The notes: generated by a model from the sequence alone, not told the origin. A stretch of DNA of 64,000 bases from an uncultured Lachnospiraceae bacterium (GCA_934343915.1 CAKRIL010000012.1:10149-74148); one strand, 5' to 3'; counted from the stretch's first letter, positions 26,032-35,496 are shown. A program made the numbers and translations.

Positions 26032-28026
26032 ATGAAACGTCTTATTAACAGCAGGAAGGATTTATTTACCATTCCTAATCTCATGGGATATTTCAGAATA
26101 ATACTTATTCCCATATTCATGGCGGTATATATAGGTGCGGACAGCAGAGCGGATTATATCGCGGCGGCGGTCATACTCGGAATATCGGGACTTACCGACT
26201 GCTTTGACGGCAAGATTGCGAGACATTTTAATATGATAACGGAATGGGGCAAGGTGCTTGACCCCGTGGCTGATAAGCTTACACAGGCTGCGGTGTTCAT
26301 AAGCCTGTCATTCCGTTATCCTACGATGCGCTATCTTGTGATTCTGTTCGTCGTGAAGGAAATGTTCATGGGAATCATGGGTGCCATCATGTTAAAAAAG
26401 GGAAGCATGATGGATGGTGCGAGGTGGTATGGGAAGCTGTGTACGGCTGTGCTGTATGGGGCAATGTTCATACTGCTGCTTGTAGTTGACCTCTCATATT
26501 TTGCAGCGGGACTTATCATTTCTGTCTGCATAATTATGAATATCTTTTCGTTTGCATGCTATATCGTGTACTATGCGCGCGTGCTCATGAATAAGCCTGT
26601 CACAAGCGGAAAAATCAAGATGTGGAAGCCTGTGACGGCAATACTCGGCTTTGTCCTTGTGTATGGGATTATCAATCTTACCGTGGCGGTTGTAAGCAGC
26701 TCTAAGCAGCCGGCATACAGCGGTGACGGGCAGGTTGCCATATGGAATACGGGCGGCTCTGAGAGGGCGGTCATTGTCGAGGATAATTCTGATGCGCTTT
26801 TAAACAGGGTAAGAATGATACAGAACGCACAGTCTGAGATAGTTCTCTCCACATTTGATTTTATGTCGGATGAGAGCGGCAGAATAATGCTCGGGGCTCT
26901 GTGTGAGGCTGCCGACAGGGGCGTGAAGGTTGAGGTTGTCGTGGACGGCTTCGACGGAGTTCTGCATATGAAGTGGAATCCTTATTTCTATGCACTGTCA
27001 GCAAAAGAAAATGTGACCTTGATGATGTACAACGAGATAAATCCGTTCACCATGTACAAGGGTATGGCGAGAATGCACGACAAATATCTTGTTGTCGACA
27101 GGCAGATATATATGCTCGGCGGAAGGAATACGTTCAATTATTTTCTCGGCAATTACAGCGATTACAAAAATTATGACAGAGATGTGCTTGTGTGGAGGAG
27201 TGAGCCGGCAGCAGAGCAGGAAAGCGCGTCGGTAAATGATATTCTGGCTTACTATGAGACAGTGAAAAACAGCGGAGAGTGCAGTATGTTCGCCTCGGGA
27301 AAGCATATTGCGGACTGGTACTGCGTGAAGCGTGCCGAGGAACGGATAGCGGAGGACTACAAAAAATATTGTGATGAGCATGAGGAGCTTTCGTGTGACT
27401 ATTCCTACGAGGAAAATACTTTTCCTGTCGATGGCATCGCGCTTCTTTCCAATCCGGTAAATGCAGGTGTGAAGGAGCCTGTCGTGTGGTATAAGCTTAT
27501 GAGCCTTGTCAGCAGTGCTGAGACTTCAGTTAAGCTTCACACCCCGTACATAATCTGTAATGATATGATGCATGATACACTCACGGGTGCGGCAGCAGGA
27601 AAAGAGGTTTCTGTTATGACCAATTCAGTCGCCAATAACGGCAACAGCTTCGGTGCGGCAGACCTTGAAAAAAACAGGGATAAGATGCTTGCCATGGGCA
27701 TAAGCCTCTTGGAGTACGAGGGCGGAGTGTCTTACCACGGAAAGAGCATGGTGATTGATGATGACATATCCGTGGTCGGCTCGTTCAACATGGACATGAG
27801 GAGTGCATATCTTGACACGGAGCTTATGCTGGTAATCAAGAGCGATGAGCTTAACGCACAGCTTCGTGATATTATGTCAGGCTATGAAAAGTCGGCGGTC
27901 ACTGCACTGCCTGACGGCACCTATGACAATCCGTACAATGTCGTGCCGCAGAAGATAACGACGACGAGAAAGGTGAGAAAAGATATCATAAAGACTTTGT
28001 TTTACTGGGCGAGGTTTTTATTCTGA
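26032..28026 (+). CDS. CDP-alcohol phosphatidyltransferase fused to a phospholipase D-type cardiolipin synthase
   Basis: 664-residue membrane protein with two lipid-enzyme modules. Residues 1-190 carry the CDP-alcohol phosphatidyltransferase signature D-x2-DG-x2-AR-x8-G-x3-D-x3-D starting at Asp56 (DCFDGKIAR, GKVLDPVADK) in several membrane helices, as in PgsA. After another helix, residues 260-640 form a phospholipase D pair with two HKD motifs: HDKYLVVD at His349 and HGKSMVID at His569, as in bacterial cardiolipin synthases. One chain could thus make phosphatidylglycerol phosphate (or another CDP-DAG product) and cardiolipin; the phosphatase step is not included. Fusion is seen directly, the products are inferred. 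It ends the exporter operon. Confidence 0.85.
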   Translation: MKRLINSRKDLFTIPNLMGYFRIILIPIFMAVYIGADSRADYIAAAVILGISGLTDCFDGKIARHFNMITEWGKVLDPVADKLTQAAVFISLSFRYPTMRYLVILFVVKEMFMGIMGAIMLKKGSMMDGARWYGKLCTAVLYGAMFILLLVVDLSYFAAGLIISVCIIMNIFSFACYIVYYARVLMNKPVTSGKIKMWKPVTAILGFVLVYGIINLTVAVVSSSKQPAYSGDGQVAIWNTGGSERAVIVEDNSDALLNRVRMIQNAQSEIVLSTFDFMSDESGRIMLGALCEAADRGVKVEVVVDGFDGVLHMKWNPYFYALSAKENVTLMMYNEINPFTMYKGMARMHDKYLVVDRQIYMLGGRNTFNYFLGNYSDYKNYDRDVLVWRSEPAAEQESASVNDILAYYETVKNSGECSMFASGKHIADWYCVKRAEERIAEDYKKYCDEHEELSCDYSYEENTFPVDGIALLSNPVNAGVKEPVVWYKLMSLVSSAETSVKLHTPYIICNDMMHDTLTGAAAGKEVSVMTNSVANNGNSFGAADLEKNRDKMLAMGISLLEYEGGVSYHGKSMVIDDDISVVGSFNMDMRSAYLDTELMLVIKSDELNAQLRDIMSGYEKSAVTALPDGTYDNPYNVVPQKITTTRKVRKDIIKTLFYWARFLF

Positions 28027-28032
28027 TAAATG

Positions 28033-28070
28033 ACGCATACATTGGGCATAAGCCCTCTGTGTGCGTTTTT
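28033..28070 (+). terminator. Terminator after the lipid fusion gene
   Basis: ACGCATAC (28033-28040) pairs with GTGTGCGT (28059-28066, with a G-T pair), with an inner stem GGG-CATAA-GCCC, followed by TTTTT. Confidence 0.75.
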
Positions 28071-28095
28071 GTGTATGTTTTATTAATATAAGACA

Positions 28096-28124
28096 TTGAG
28101 AGTTTTACAAAAATTTGATATGAT
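28096..28124 (+). promoter_or_regulatory. Promoter of the beta-galactosidase gene
   Basis: The -35 TTGAGA (28096-28101) and -10 TATGAT (28119-28124) are 17 bases apart, about 75 bases before the ATG. I do not see the AAGCTTTCGAAA palindrome found at the LacI/sugar-transport promoters, so control may differ. Confidence 0.6.
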
Positions 28125-28198
28125 AATATCGACGGTGACATTGGAAAAATAATGTTTTAAATGTACACTATTTATGAGCAAAACGAAAAGAGGTTTTT

Positions 28199-31100
28199 AT
28201 GGAGAGAATTATAAATGCAGACGAGTCATGGATTATGAATCCTGAGGTCTTTAGAGTGAACAGGGAGGATGCACACTCTGACCACGCATTTTATGAGGAG
28301 AAGGTTACGGAGTACGGACTTGAAATGCCGTTAAGACAGAGCCTTAACGGGACATGGAAGTTCTCATATGCCGACGTGCCTGAGAAGAGAGTTAAGGAAT
28401 TTTATGAGGAGGGCTATGATACAAGTTCTTTTGCGGATATCAAGGTTCCGGGACATATTGAGCTTGCGGGCTATGACAGATGCCAGTACATCAACACGAT
28501 GTATCCTTGGGAGGGACATGAGGATCTTCGTCCGCCTTTTGCACCTGTCAGGCATAATCCGGTAGGCTCATATGTCACATACTTTGATGTGGATGAGGCT
28601 TTGCTTGGAAAAAAGACCTACATATCCTTTCAGGGTGTTGAAAAGGCATTCTATGTGTGGATTAACGGACAGTTCGTGGGATATTCGGAGGACAGCTTCA
28701 CACCGTCCGAATGGGATATAACACCATTTATTAAGGAAAAGGGGAATAAGCTTGCGGTTGAGGTGTATAAGCACAGCAGTGCGAGCTGGCTTGAGGATCA
28801 GGATTTCTTCAGATTTTCGGGAATATTCCGCGATGTGTATATCTATGCAGTGCCGCAGACGCATGTGAGGGATATTTTTGTCAAGGCGGAGCTTGAGGAC
28901 GATTATGCGACGGGAAGACTTGATTGTGAGCTTGATATTGAAGGAAATATCTGCGGAACGGTGGGCTATGAGCTGGTCGATAAGACGGGAAAGAGTGTTC
29001 TCATGAGAATGGGTCTTGCCATAAAGGAGCACATGAAGTTCAAGGCAGAGGTGCCTGAGATACTTACATGGAGCGCAGAGGTGCCTGCTCTCTATCTTCT
29101 TAACATATCAGTCTACAATGAGGAAGGAGAGCTGGTTGAGTATATTCCTCAGCGCATCGGCTTCAGACGCTTTGAGATGAAGAACGGTGTTATGTGCATC
29201 AACGGAAAGAGAATCGTATTCAAGGGTGTGAACCGCCATGAGTTTTCATGTGTGAACGGAAGAGCACTTAAGAAGGAAGAGCTTCTTGAGGATATAAGAA
29301 TTATAAAAAGCCTTAACATCAACTCTGTCAGAACCTGCCATTATCCTAATCAAAGCTATTGGTATGAGCTCTGTGACGAGTTCGGAATATATCTTATAGA
29401 TGAGACCAATCTTGAAACTCATGGAACATGGTGCATCAATACGGGAAATGAGAAGCCGTACATTACACCGGGAAGCGAGCCTATGTGGAAGGAGGCTGTG
29501 CTTGACAGGGCGAAGTCGATGCTTGAGAGGGATAAGAACCATCCTAGTGTGCTTATATGGTCATGCGGAAATGAGTCCCATGCGGGTGAGGACATACTTG
29601 CCATGAGCAGATTTTTCCATGAGAGAAATCCTGAGAGACTTGTACACTACGAGGGCTGTGTCTACGACAGAAATTATTCCGGCATAACGGACATGGAGAG
29701 CAGAATGTATGCAAAGCCTGCCGAGATAAAGGAGTACCTTGATGGTAAGCCGGAGAAGCCTTACATAAGCTGTGAGTACATGCACGCCATGGGAAATTCC
29801 TGCGGGGGCATGGAAAAATATACGAAGCTAGAGTATGAATATGAGCAGTATCAGGGCGGTTTCATATGGGACTTTGCCGATCAGGCAATACTCACAAGGG
29901 ACGGAAAGCTTATAGACGAGGATGTTATCGGAAGATACGGAAGCGTTCAGATATATGAGAAGCTTCCTAACATAACACCGGGAAGTCTCGAGTTCAAGGT
30001 AGGAGGAGATTTTAAGGAAAGACCGTGCGATTATTATTTTAGCGGTGACGGAATAATATTTGCCGACAGAAAGCTTTCGCCTAAGGCGCAGGAGGTAAAG
30101 TATCTCTATCAGAATATCAAGCTCCATATGACTAATCAGGGTGTGCTCATCGTGAATGAGGGGCTTTTTGAGTCTACGGATGACTACATGTTCGAGGTTC
30201 GTCTTTTGAAGGACGGAAAGGCTGTGTGGGCCGGAACCTTTGCAAGGGACGTGAAGGCGGGAGAGGAGGAATTCGTTCCCGTGACCTTCCCTTCAATGGA
30301 TGCTGACGGCGAGTATGTTGCTGAGTGTCGTGCCGTCCTTATGGGATACAGACCTTGGGCTAATGTCGGACATATCGCAGCGTGGGGACAGAGTGAGCCT
30401 ATTGTGGTAAAAAATGAGGTTCAAAGCACGGATACAGCAGATATTGATACGGCATGCTTTGATGATGTGATTATGGGAGCAACCTGCATCGGCGTAAAGG
30501 CGGGAAATACACATGCCATATTCTCCCGTCAGGAGGGTGGTCTTATATCACTTCGCTGCAAGGGGCTTGAGATGATTGAGAAGGTTCCAGGCCTTGAATT
30601 CTTCCGTGCGGCAACCGACAATGACAAGGGCAATCGATTTCCTGTCACAAGTGCGGTATGGCAGGGAATAAGCCAGATGCAGAGATGTGATGCCGTGAAG
30701 GTTGAGTATGAAATGAAGGACGGACGTGTGATCGACGGCACTGTAACACCGGATGAGTTCATACTTGACAGGTCAGATAAGCTCTATGGAACGGGACTTA
30801 AGGGCAGTGAATATGCGAAGAATATTGCAGCGGTAAAAATAAGCTGTCATTACACATTTTACACCAATCCTCAGTCAGAGGGAGCGATAGTATACCGTAT
30901 GCTTCCTGACGGAAGTATCGAGTGCGACGGACATTTTGGCGGCGGTGCGGGACTTCCTGAGCCGGCGGTATTCGGAATCAATATTACGATGGACAAGATG
31001 TTTGACAGGATGGAGTTCTACGGAAGAGGTCCTGAGGAGAACTACAATGACCGCTGTGCAGGTGCTAAGCTTGGCATATACAAGGGAAGAGTGGCAGATA

Positions 31101-31426
31101 ATGTCACACCTTATCTTGACCCGCAGGAGTGCGGCAACCGCCATGATGTGAGGTATGTGAAGGTTGTGGACGAGTTCGGTCACGGAATAAGAATAGATGC
31201 GCAGGATACGCCGTTTGACATGACGGTTCTTCCGTGTACACAGCAGGAGCTTCAGAGCGCATACAAGATTAATGATATTCCTGACGCGCGCTATACACAT
31301 GTAAGAATCATGGGTGCGGCAAGAGGTGTCGGAGGCGATGACAGCTGGGGAGCACCTGTATATCCTGAATACTGCGTAAGCGGCGAAAAAGAGCAGAACG
31401 TGGCATTCGTGATAAGGGGATTATAA
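28199..31426 (+). CDS. lacZ: Beta-galactosidase, GH2 family (LacZ type)
   Basis: 1075-residue enzyme splitting terminal beta-galactosides such as lactose or galacto-oligosaccharides. It has the LacZ domain order: sugar-binding jelly roll, immunoglobulin-like domain, TIM barrel, another beta domain and the C-terminal Bgal small chain. The acid/base Glu is in WSCGNES (Glu459) and the nucleophile in SCEYMHAMGN (Glu526). There is no signal peptide, so it is cytoplasmic. Length is close to E. coli LacZ (1024). It is monocistronic. With galM at 48 kb and the GH53 and sugar-transport locus at 60 kb it fits intracellular breakdown of imported galactan fragments. Confidence 0.95.
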   Translation: MERIINADESWIMNPEVFRVNREDAHSDHAFYEEKVTEYGLEMPLRQSLNGTWKFSYADVPEKRVKEFYEEGYDTSSFADIKVPGHIELAGYDRCQYINTMYPWEGHEDLRPPFAPVRHNPVGSYVTYFDVDEALLGKKTYISFQGVEKAFYVWINGQFVGYSEDSFTPSEWDITPFIKEKGNKLAVEVYKHSSASWLEDQDFFRFSGIFRDVYIYAVPQTHVRDIFVKAELEDDYATGRLDCELDIEGNICGTVGYELVDKTGKSVLMRMGLAIKEHMKFKAEVPEILTWSAEVPALYLLNISVYNEEGELVEYIPQRIGFRRFEMKNGVMCINGKRIVFKGVNRHEFSCVNGRALKKEELLEDIRIIKSLNINSVRTCHYPNQSYWYELCDEFGIYLIDETNLETHGTWCINTGNEKPYITPGSEPMWKEAVLDRAKSMLERDKNHPSVLIWSCGNESHAGEDILAMSRFFHERNPERLVHYEGCVYDRNYSGITDMESRMYAKPAEIKEYLDGKPEKPYISCEYMHAMGNSCGGMEKYTKLEYEYEQYQGGFIWDFADQAILTRDGKLIDEDVIGRYGSVQIYEKLPNITPGSLEFKVGGDFKERPCDYYFSGDGIIFADRKLSPKAQEVKYLYQNIKLHMTNQGVLIVNEGLFESTDDYMFEVRLLKDGKAVWAGTFARDVKAGEEEFVPVTFPSMDADGEYVAECRAVLMGYRPWANVGHIAAWGQSEPIVVKNEVQSTDTADIDTACFDDVIMGATCIGVKAGNTHAIFSRQEGGLISLRCKGLEMIEKVPGLEFFRAATDNDKGNRFPVTSAVWQGISQMQRCDAVKVEYEMKDGRVIDGTVTPDEFILDRSDKLYGTGLKGSEYAKNIAAVKISCHYTFYTNPQSEGAIVYRMLPDGSIECDGHFGGGAGLPEPAVFGINITMDKMFDRMEFYGRGPEENYNDRCAGAKLGIYKGRVADNVTPYLDPQECGNRHDVRYVKVVDEFGHGIRIDAQDTPFDMTVLPCTQQELQSAYKINDIPDARYTHVRIMGAARGVGGDDSWGAPVYPEYCVSGEKEQNVAFVIRGL

Positions 31427-31586
31427 AGAAATTGTTAAATTTACAACAATATTTTGTCAAGACCCAACTTTACTCTTGAAATTTATGTCGAAATATGAGA
31501 AAATACAGGTAATTGCGGAGAGTGGTGCCAGACACGCCACACAGACAGCTTCGCAAATGGAATCTGATTCTGAAAGGAGTTTTACA

Positions 31587-32279
31587 ATGATTTATTCACA
31601 TGAAGTAGAAAAGATGTGTACAGTCGCTCAGGGCGTACATCATGGCGCAGCGCCGGTTCCTACAGAAGGAAAATGGGTAAGAAATAAGCAGGTTACAGAT
31701 ATTTCCGGTCTTACACACGGTGTAGGCTGGTGTGCACCACAGCAGGGTGCCTGCAAGCTCACTCTCAATGTTAAGGAGGGTATTATCCAGGAGGCACTTG
31801 TTGAGACTATCGGATGTTCAGGTATGACACACTCAGCAGCTATGGCAGCAGAGATTTTACCTGGTCTTACGGTATTAGAGGCTATGAACACAGACCTCGT
31901 ATGTGACGCTATCAACACAGCTATGAGAGAGCTCGCATTACAGATTATCTACGGAAGAACACAGAGTGCATTCTCTGAGGAAGGTCTTCCTGTTGGCGCA
32001 GGACTTGAGGATCTTGGTAAGGGACTTCGTTCACAGGTTGGTACAATGTACGGTACTCTTAAGAAGGGACCTCGTTACCTTGAAATGGCAGAGGGCTATG
32101 TAACAGGAATCGCTCTTGACGAAGAGGGACAGATTATCGGTTACCAGTTCGTAAGCCTTGGCAAGATGACAGACTTCATCAAGAAGGGTGACGATGCTAA
32201 TACAGCTTGGGAGAAGGCTAAGGGTCAGTACGGAAGAGTTGCTGATGCAGCTAAGATCATCGATCCAAGAGTAGAATAA
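31587..32279 (+). CDS. NifU-like iron-sulfur scaffold-type protein
   Basis: 230-residue cytoplasmic protein related to the IscU/NifU N-terminal scaffold fold. Conserved cysteines appear in GWCAPQQGACKL and IGCSGMTHSAA, and the latter resembles the GC-x-A motif of IscU. A C-terminal extension of about 100 residues is not part of classical IscU. AAAGGAG precedes the ATG at 31587; a start 111 bases earlier adds a low-complexity stretch and was rejected. Codon use is strongly biased, like adhE, so it is probably highly expressed. It is 16 bases before a GGGtGRT gene, a recurrent pairing in Clostridia. It is probably not the general Fe-S scaffold, since no IscS is adjacent. Confidence 0.85.
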   Translation: MIYSHEVEKMCTVAQGVHHGAAPVPTEGKWVRNKQVTDISGLTHGVGWCAPQQGACKLTLNVKEGIIQEALVETIGCSGMTHSAAMAAEILPGLTVLEAMNTDLVCDAINTAMRELALQIIYGRTQSAFSEEGLPVGAGLEDLGKGLRSQVGTMYGTLKKGPRYLEMAEGYVTGIALDEEGQIIGYQFVSLGKMTDFIKKGDDANTAWEKAKGQYGRVADAAKIIDPRVE

Positions 32280-32295
32280 TCAGGAGGACAGTATA

Positions 32296-33306
32296 ATGGC
32301 TTTATTTGAATCATATGAAAGAAGAATTGACAAGATTAATTCTGTTTTAAATAGCTATGGAATCGCTTCTATCGAGGAAGCTGAGAAGATTACTAAGGAT
32401 GCCGGTCTTGATGTATACAACATGATCAAGGGCGTACAGCCAATTTGTTTCGAGAACGCTTGCTGGGCTTACATTGTAGGTGCTGCAATCGCTATTAAGA
32501 AGAACGCACGCAAGGCTTCAGAGGCTGCTGCTGCAATCGGTGAGGGCTTACAGTCCTTCTGTATTCCTGGTTCTGTTGCAGACCAGAGAAAGGTTGGTCT
32601 TGGTCATGGTAACCTCGGTAAGATGTTACTTGAGGAGGAGACAGAGTGCTTCTGTTTCTTAGCAGGTCATGAGTCATTCGCAGCTGCTGAGGGTGCTATC
32701 GGTATCGCTAACAATGCTAACAAGGTTCGTCAGAAGCCTCTCCGTGTTATCCTTAACGGACTTGGCAAGGACGCAGCTCAGATTATTTCAAGAATCAACG
32801 GCTTCACATACGTTGAGACAGATATGGACTATCATACAGGAGAGGTTAAGGAAGTATTCCGTAAGTCCTACTCCAACGGTCCTAGAGCTAAGGTAAACTG
32901 CTACGGCGCTAACGATGTAACAGAGGGCGTTGCAATCATGTGGAAGGAGAACGTTGACGTATCCATCACAGGTAACTCAACTAACCCTACAAGATTCCAG
33001 CATCCGGTTGCAGGTACTTACAAGAAGGAGAGAATTGAGGCAGGCAAGAAGTACTTCTCAGTTGCTTCAGGCGGTGGTACAGGCCGTACACTTCATCCGG
33101 ACAACATGGCAGCAGGTCCTGCTTCCTATGGTATGACAGATACTATGGGACGTATGCACTCAGACGCTCAGTTCGCAGGTTCTTCATCAGTTCCTGCTCA
33201 CGTTGAGATGATGGGTCTTATCGGTATGGGTAACAACCCAATGGTTGGTGCTACTGTTGCAGTTGCAGTTGCCATTGAGGAAGCTGCTAAGGCTGGTAAG
33301 TTCTAA
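32296..33306 (+). CDS. GGGtGRT protein
   Basis: 336-residue protein of a conserved family named after the motif seen here as SGGGTGRTLHPD (about residue 260). Other conserved parts are the GGVSD-like glycine-rich C-terminus GLIGMGNNPMVGATVAVAVA and an internal GHGNLGKMLLEEET. There is no signal peptide. The family is found with the NifU-like gene upstream, with which it forms an operon (GGAGG site, 16-base gap). Its biochemical role is unknown to me; a metal-cluster or redox function is inferred only from the partner. Codon bias indicates strong expression. Confidence 0.85.
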   Translation: MALFESYERRIDKINSVLNSYGIASIEEAEKITKDAGLDVYNMIKGVQPICFENACWAYIVGAAIAIKKNARKASEAAAAIGEGLQSFCIPGSVADQRKVGLGHGNLGKMLLEEETECFCFLAGHESFAAAEGAIGIANNANKVRQKPLRVILNGLGKDAAQIISRINGFTYVETDMDYHTGEVKEVFRKSYSNGPRAKVNCYGANDVTEGVAIMWKENVDVSITGNSTNPTRFQHPVAGTYKKERIEAGKKYFSVASGGGTGRTLHPDNMAAGPASYGMTDTMGRMHSDAQFAGSSSVPAHVEMMGLIGMGNNPMVGATVAVAVAIEEAAKAGKF

Positions 33307-33388
33307 GAAAATGCTGCAAAATAAGGGCTTGAGCTAATCAGTGAGAAGTCGTGAAAATCCCTGAAAAGTGGAAAAGCTTTTAGAACAT

Positions 33389-33450
33389 AGAGGGTCTCGT
33401 GATGTAATATGTGCATTGTAACACATATTCATTGTGAGGCTCTCTTTTTA
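33389..33450 (+). terminator. Terminator of the NifU-like/GGGtGRT operon
   Basis: A long, imperfect stem from AGAGGGTCTCGTGATGTAAT (33389 on) to ATTCATTGTGAGGCTCTCT, ending in TTTTTA. The centre ATATGTG / CACATAT is perfect. Confidence 0.8.
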
Positions 33451-33540
33451 TGCTGCAGAGTAAACAATACCAGATAAATAAATATGGTGCAGATTTTATG
33501 AAAAAGTCAAAGTTTCTGTTAAATCTCAGTTAGAGAGTAA

Positions 33541-33711
33541 GTTTCACTGATAAATGATGTAAGTTTTTTTACCAGCATATTATGTGAAAGTTTTGGTGTG
33601 TGCGTTATCATTATGCCGAAGGAGGAATCCTCAGAGGTGCTTGCAAACTATAGGATAAGTCAGAAGCAGATATTGGATTCGTATTCGCCGATGTATGAGT
33701 TTGAGGAGTAA
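33541..33711 (+). pseudogene. Open stretch that looks like a gene tail, unidentified
   Basis: An open frame of 56 codons without a good start or ribosome binding site runs to a TAA at 33709. It reads FGVCVIIMPKEESSEV and ends DSYSPMYEFEE, which looks like real protein. It may be the tail of a lost gene at the left edge of the accessory island, or an internal start at ATG 33617 may give a short peptide. I do not recognise the family. The rest of 33451-33757 shows nothing else apart from the palindrome at 33723. Confidence 0.3.
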
Positions 33712-33722
33712 GGGGAATAATG

Positions 33723-33759
33723 ATTAAAAGTTGGGTGACAATGCACCTAAGTTTTAAAT
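33723..33759. repeat. 37-bp palindrome left of the ATPase gene
   Basis: ATTAAAAGTTGGGTG, a 7-base centre and CACCTAAGTTTTAAAT form an imperfect palindrome. It matches 35082-35118, on the other side of the ATPase gene, at about 29 of 37 positions, with the same length and orientation. Confidence 0.75.
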
Positions 33760-33772
33760 GGAGATAACAGGC

Positions 33773-35062
33773 ATGTATATTAAAAGAGACAGATATTTGA
33801 ATCAGCTAATTAGTCGCAAGGAAAATGGATTAATCAAGGTTATTACCGGAATAAGGAGATGCGGAAAGAGTTATCTGCTATTCAATATTTTCTATGATTA
33901 TTTGATTTCACAGGGGGTAAAGGCAGAACAGATTATTGATATTGCATTAGATGATGATACTAATGCTGTTTATCGTGATCCGGCTGAATTATCTAAATAT
34001 ATAAGGTCAAAAATTACGGATAAGCAAACTATGTACTATATTATGATAGATGAGGTACAGTATGCGATAACGAAACAGGAACTTAAAACTCCCGGAGCGA
34101 TTAAGCTGTATGATGTATTGAATGGTCTTTTAAGACTTCGTAATGTTGATATTTATGTTACCGGAAGTAATTCAAAAATGTTGTCTAAGGATGTAATGAC
34201 AGAGTTCAGAGGACGTGGGGATGCTGTAGAAGTATATCCGTTGACTTTTAAAGAATATTATGAGTTTGTGGGTGGAGACAAGAGCGAAGCATATGAGGAA
34301 TATGCTTTATATGGCGGGATGCCACTGGTTATCAACAAGAAGACAGATGATGAAAAATACAAGTACCTTTCTAATCTGTTTACCGAGGTGTATTTTAAAG
34401 ACATTATTGAAAGATATAAGATTGAAATGCCGGATGTTCTTGGAGGACTTACAGATGATTTATGTTCGTCAATTGGTTCGTTTACTAATGCTACAAAGAT
34501 TGCTAACACTTTGCAGATTGTAAAAAATATAAAAGTTGCAAGCTTGACTATATCCAAGTATTTGGAGTTTCTTGAGGAATCTTTCTTGTTCCGTTGCTCT
34601 AAGCGATATGATGTGAAGGGAAAGAAGTATTTTTCCTATCCTTCGAAGTATTATTGTACCGATATAGGGCTTCGTAATGTCCGTTTGAATTTAAGACAAC
34701 AGGAAGAAACTCATATCATGGAAAATATTATTTATAATGAGTTGATTGCCAGGGGGTATTCTGTGGACGTTGGTGTAGTTGAAGTCTATGAAAATGATGA
34801 GACCGGCAATCGCCGCAAAGTGGCCTGTGAGATAGATTTTGTTGTAAATAAAGGTGCAAAAAAGTATTATATTCAATCTGCATTAAGTATGAGTGATCCG
34901 ACAAAAGCAAAGGCTGAATTAAGACCACTATTGGGAACTAAAGATTTCTTTAAGAAGATTGTGGTATCAAAGTCATCAATGAAGCCGTGGACAGATGAAG
35001 ATGGAATAGTTCATTTGGGATTGTATGATTTTCTTTTGAATGAAGATTTGATAAATATGTAA
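33773..35062 (+). CDS. AAA-type ATPase with DUF4143 domain
   Basis: 429-residue protein of the archaeal-type ATPase group. The N-terminus has a P-loop ITGIRRCGKSYLL, Walker B YIMIDEVQY and sensor-like DIYVTGSNSKML, followed by RGDAVEVYPLTFKEYY. The C-terminal DUF4143 part includes CEIDFVVNKGAKKYYIQSAL, which resembles a restriction-endonuclease-like core (D-x-n-Q rather than the usual E-x-K). The ATG at 33773 has GGAG nine bases upstream; the ATG at 33758 lies in the palindrome. These genes are abundant and often scattered in gut anaerobes; their role is unknown. It is flanked on both sides by matching palindromes. Confidence 0.85.
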   Translation: MYIKRDRYLNQLISRKENGLIKVITGIRRCGKSYLLFNIFYDYLISQGVKAEQIIDIALDDDTNAVYRDPAELSKYIRSKITDKQTMYYIMIDEVQYAITKQELKTPGAIKLYDVLNGLLRLRNVDIYVTGSNSKMLSKDVMTEFRGRGDAVEVYPLTFKEYYEFVGGDKSEAYEEYALYGGMPLVINKKTDDEKYKYLSNLFTEVYFKDIIERYKIEMPDVLGGLTDDLCSSIGSFTNATKIANTLQIVKNIKVASLTISKYLEFLEESFLFRCSKRYDVKGKKYFSYPSKYYCTDIGLRNVRLNLRQQEETHIMENIIYNELIARGYSVDVGVVEVYENDETGNRRKVACEIDFVVNKGAKKYYIQSALSMSDPTKAKAELRPLLGTKDFFKKIVVSKSSMKPWTDEDGIVHLGLYDFLLNEDLINM

Positions 35063-35081
35063 ACTATACTATACCTTTGAA

Positions 35082-35118
35082 TTAAAAGTTTGGTGGATTT
35101 GCACCAAACTTTTAACTC
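35082..35118. repeat. 37-bp palindrome right of the ATPase gene
   Basis: ATTAAAAGTTTGGTG, a 7-base centre and CACCAAACTTTTAACT. It is a better hairpin than its left-hand partner (33723-33759) and, followed by only a mixed sequence, is not a standard terminator. Confidence 0.75.
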
Positions 35119-35240
35119 AACAGTGTCTTGCTTCAGTTCTGCGAAAGCAAGGGGAATGGTTCAAAGGTAGAAGAGACAGCTAATGTGCCGGACGAACAGA
35201 GGTTGATTGTAGGTAAGATAAGTTAAACATAAAGGGACGG

Positions 35241-35477
35241 ATGACTACTTTGGTATTGGAAACATATATGAGAACGCATAATATCAAATCAATATTGAAA
35301 TATTTATGTGGAAATGAGCCAAAGACAAAATCGTGTCCTGAGAAGAAATTGAAATGTCAATATGTTGCAATGACGAGGGCAAGGGCGTTGATTTGTCTTG
35401 CGATTCCTGTTGATTTTGTGGATGATTCTATCCAAGATAAGTTAAAACAGTTAGGGTGGAATATTGTAAAAATTTGA
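35241..35477 (+). pseudogene. C-terminal remnant of a UvrD-like helicase
   Basis: 78 codons ending in the superfamily 1 helicase motif VI region (CQYVAMTRARALICLAIP) and a short tail. Everything upstream (motor domain, Walker A and B) is missing and the sequence before it has stops in all frames. It is therefore the 3' end of a lost UvrD/PcrA-type gene rather than a working protein. It lies 19 bases before the HEPN/nuclease-like gene, so the original helicase may have been upstream of it in one operon. Confidence 0.7.
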
Positions 35478-35496
35478 ATATGAATAGGTGAGTAGA

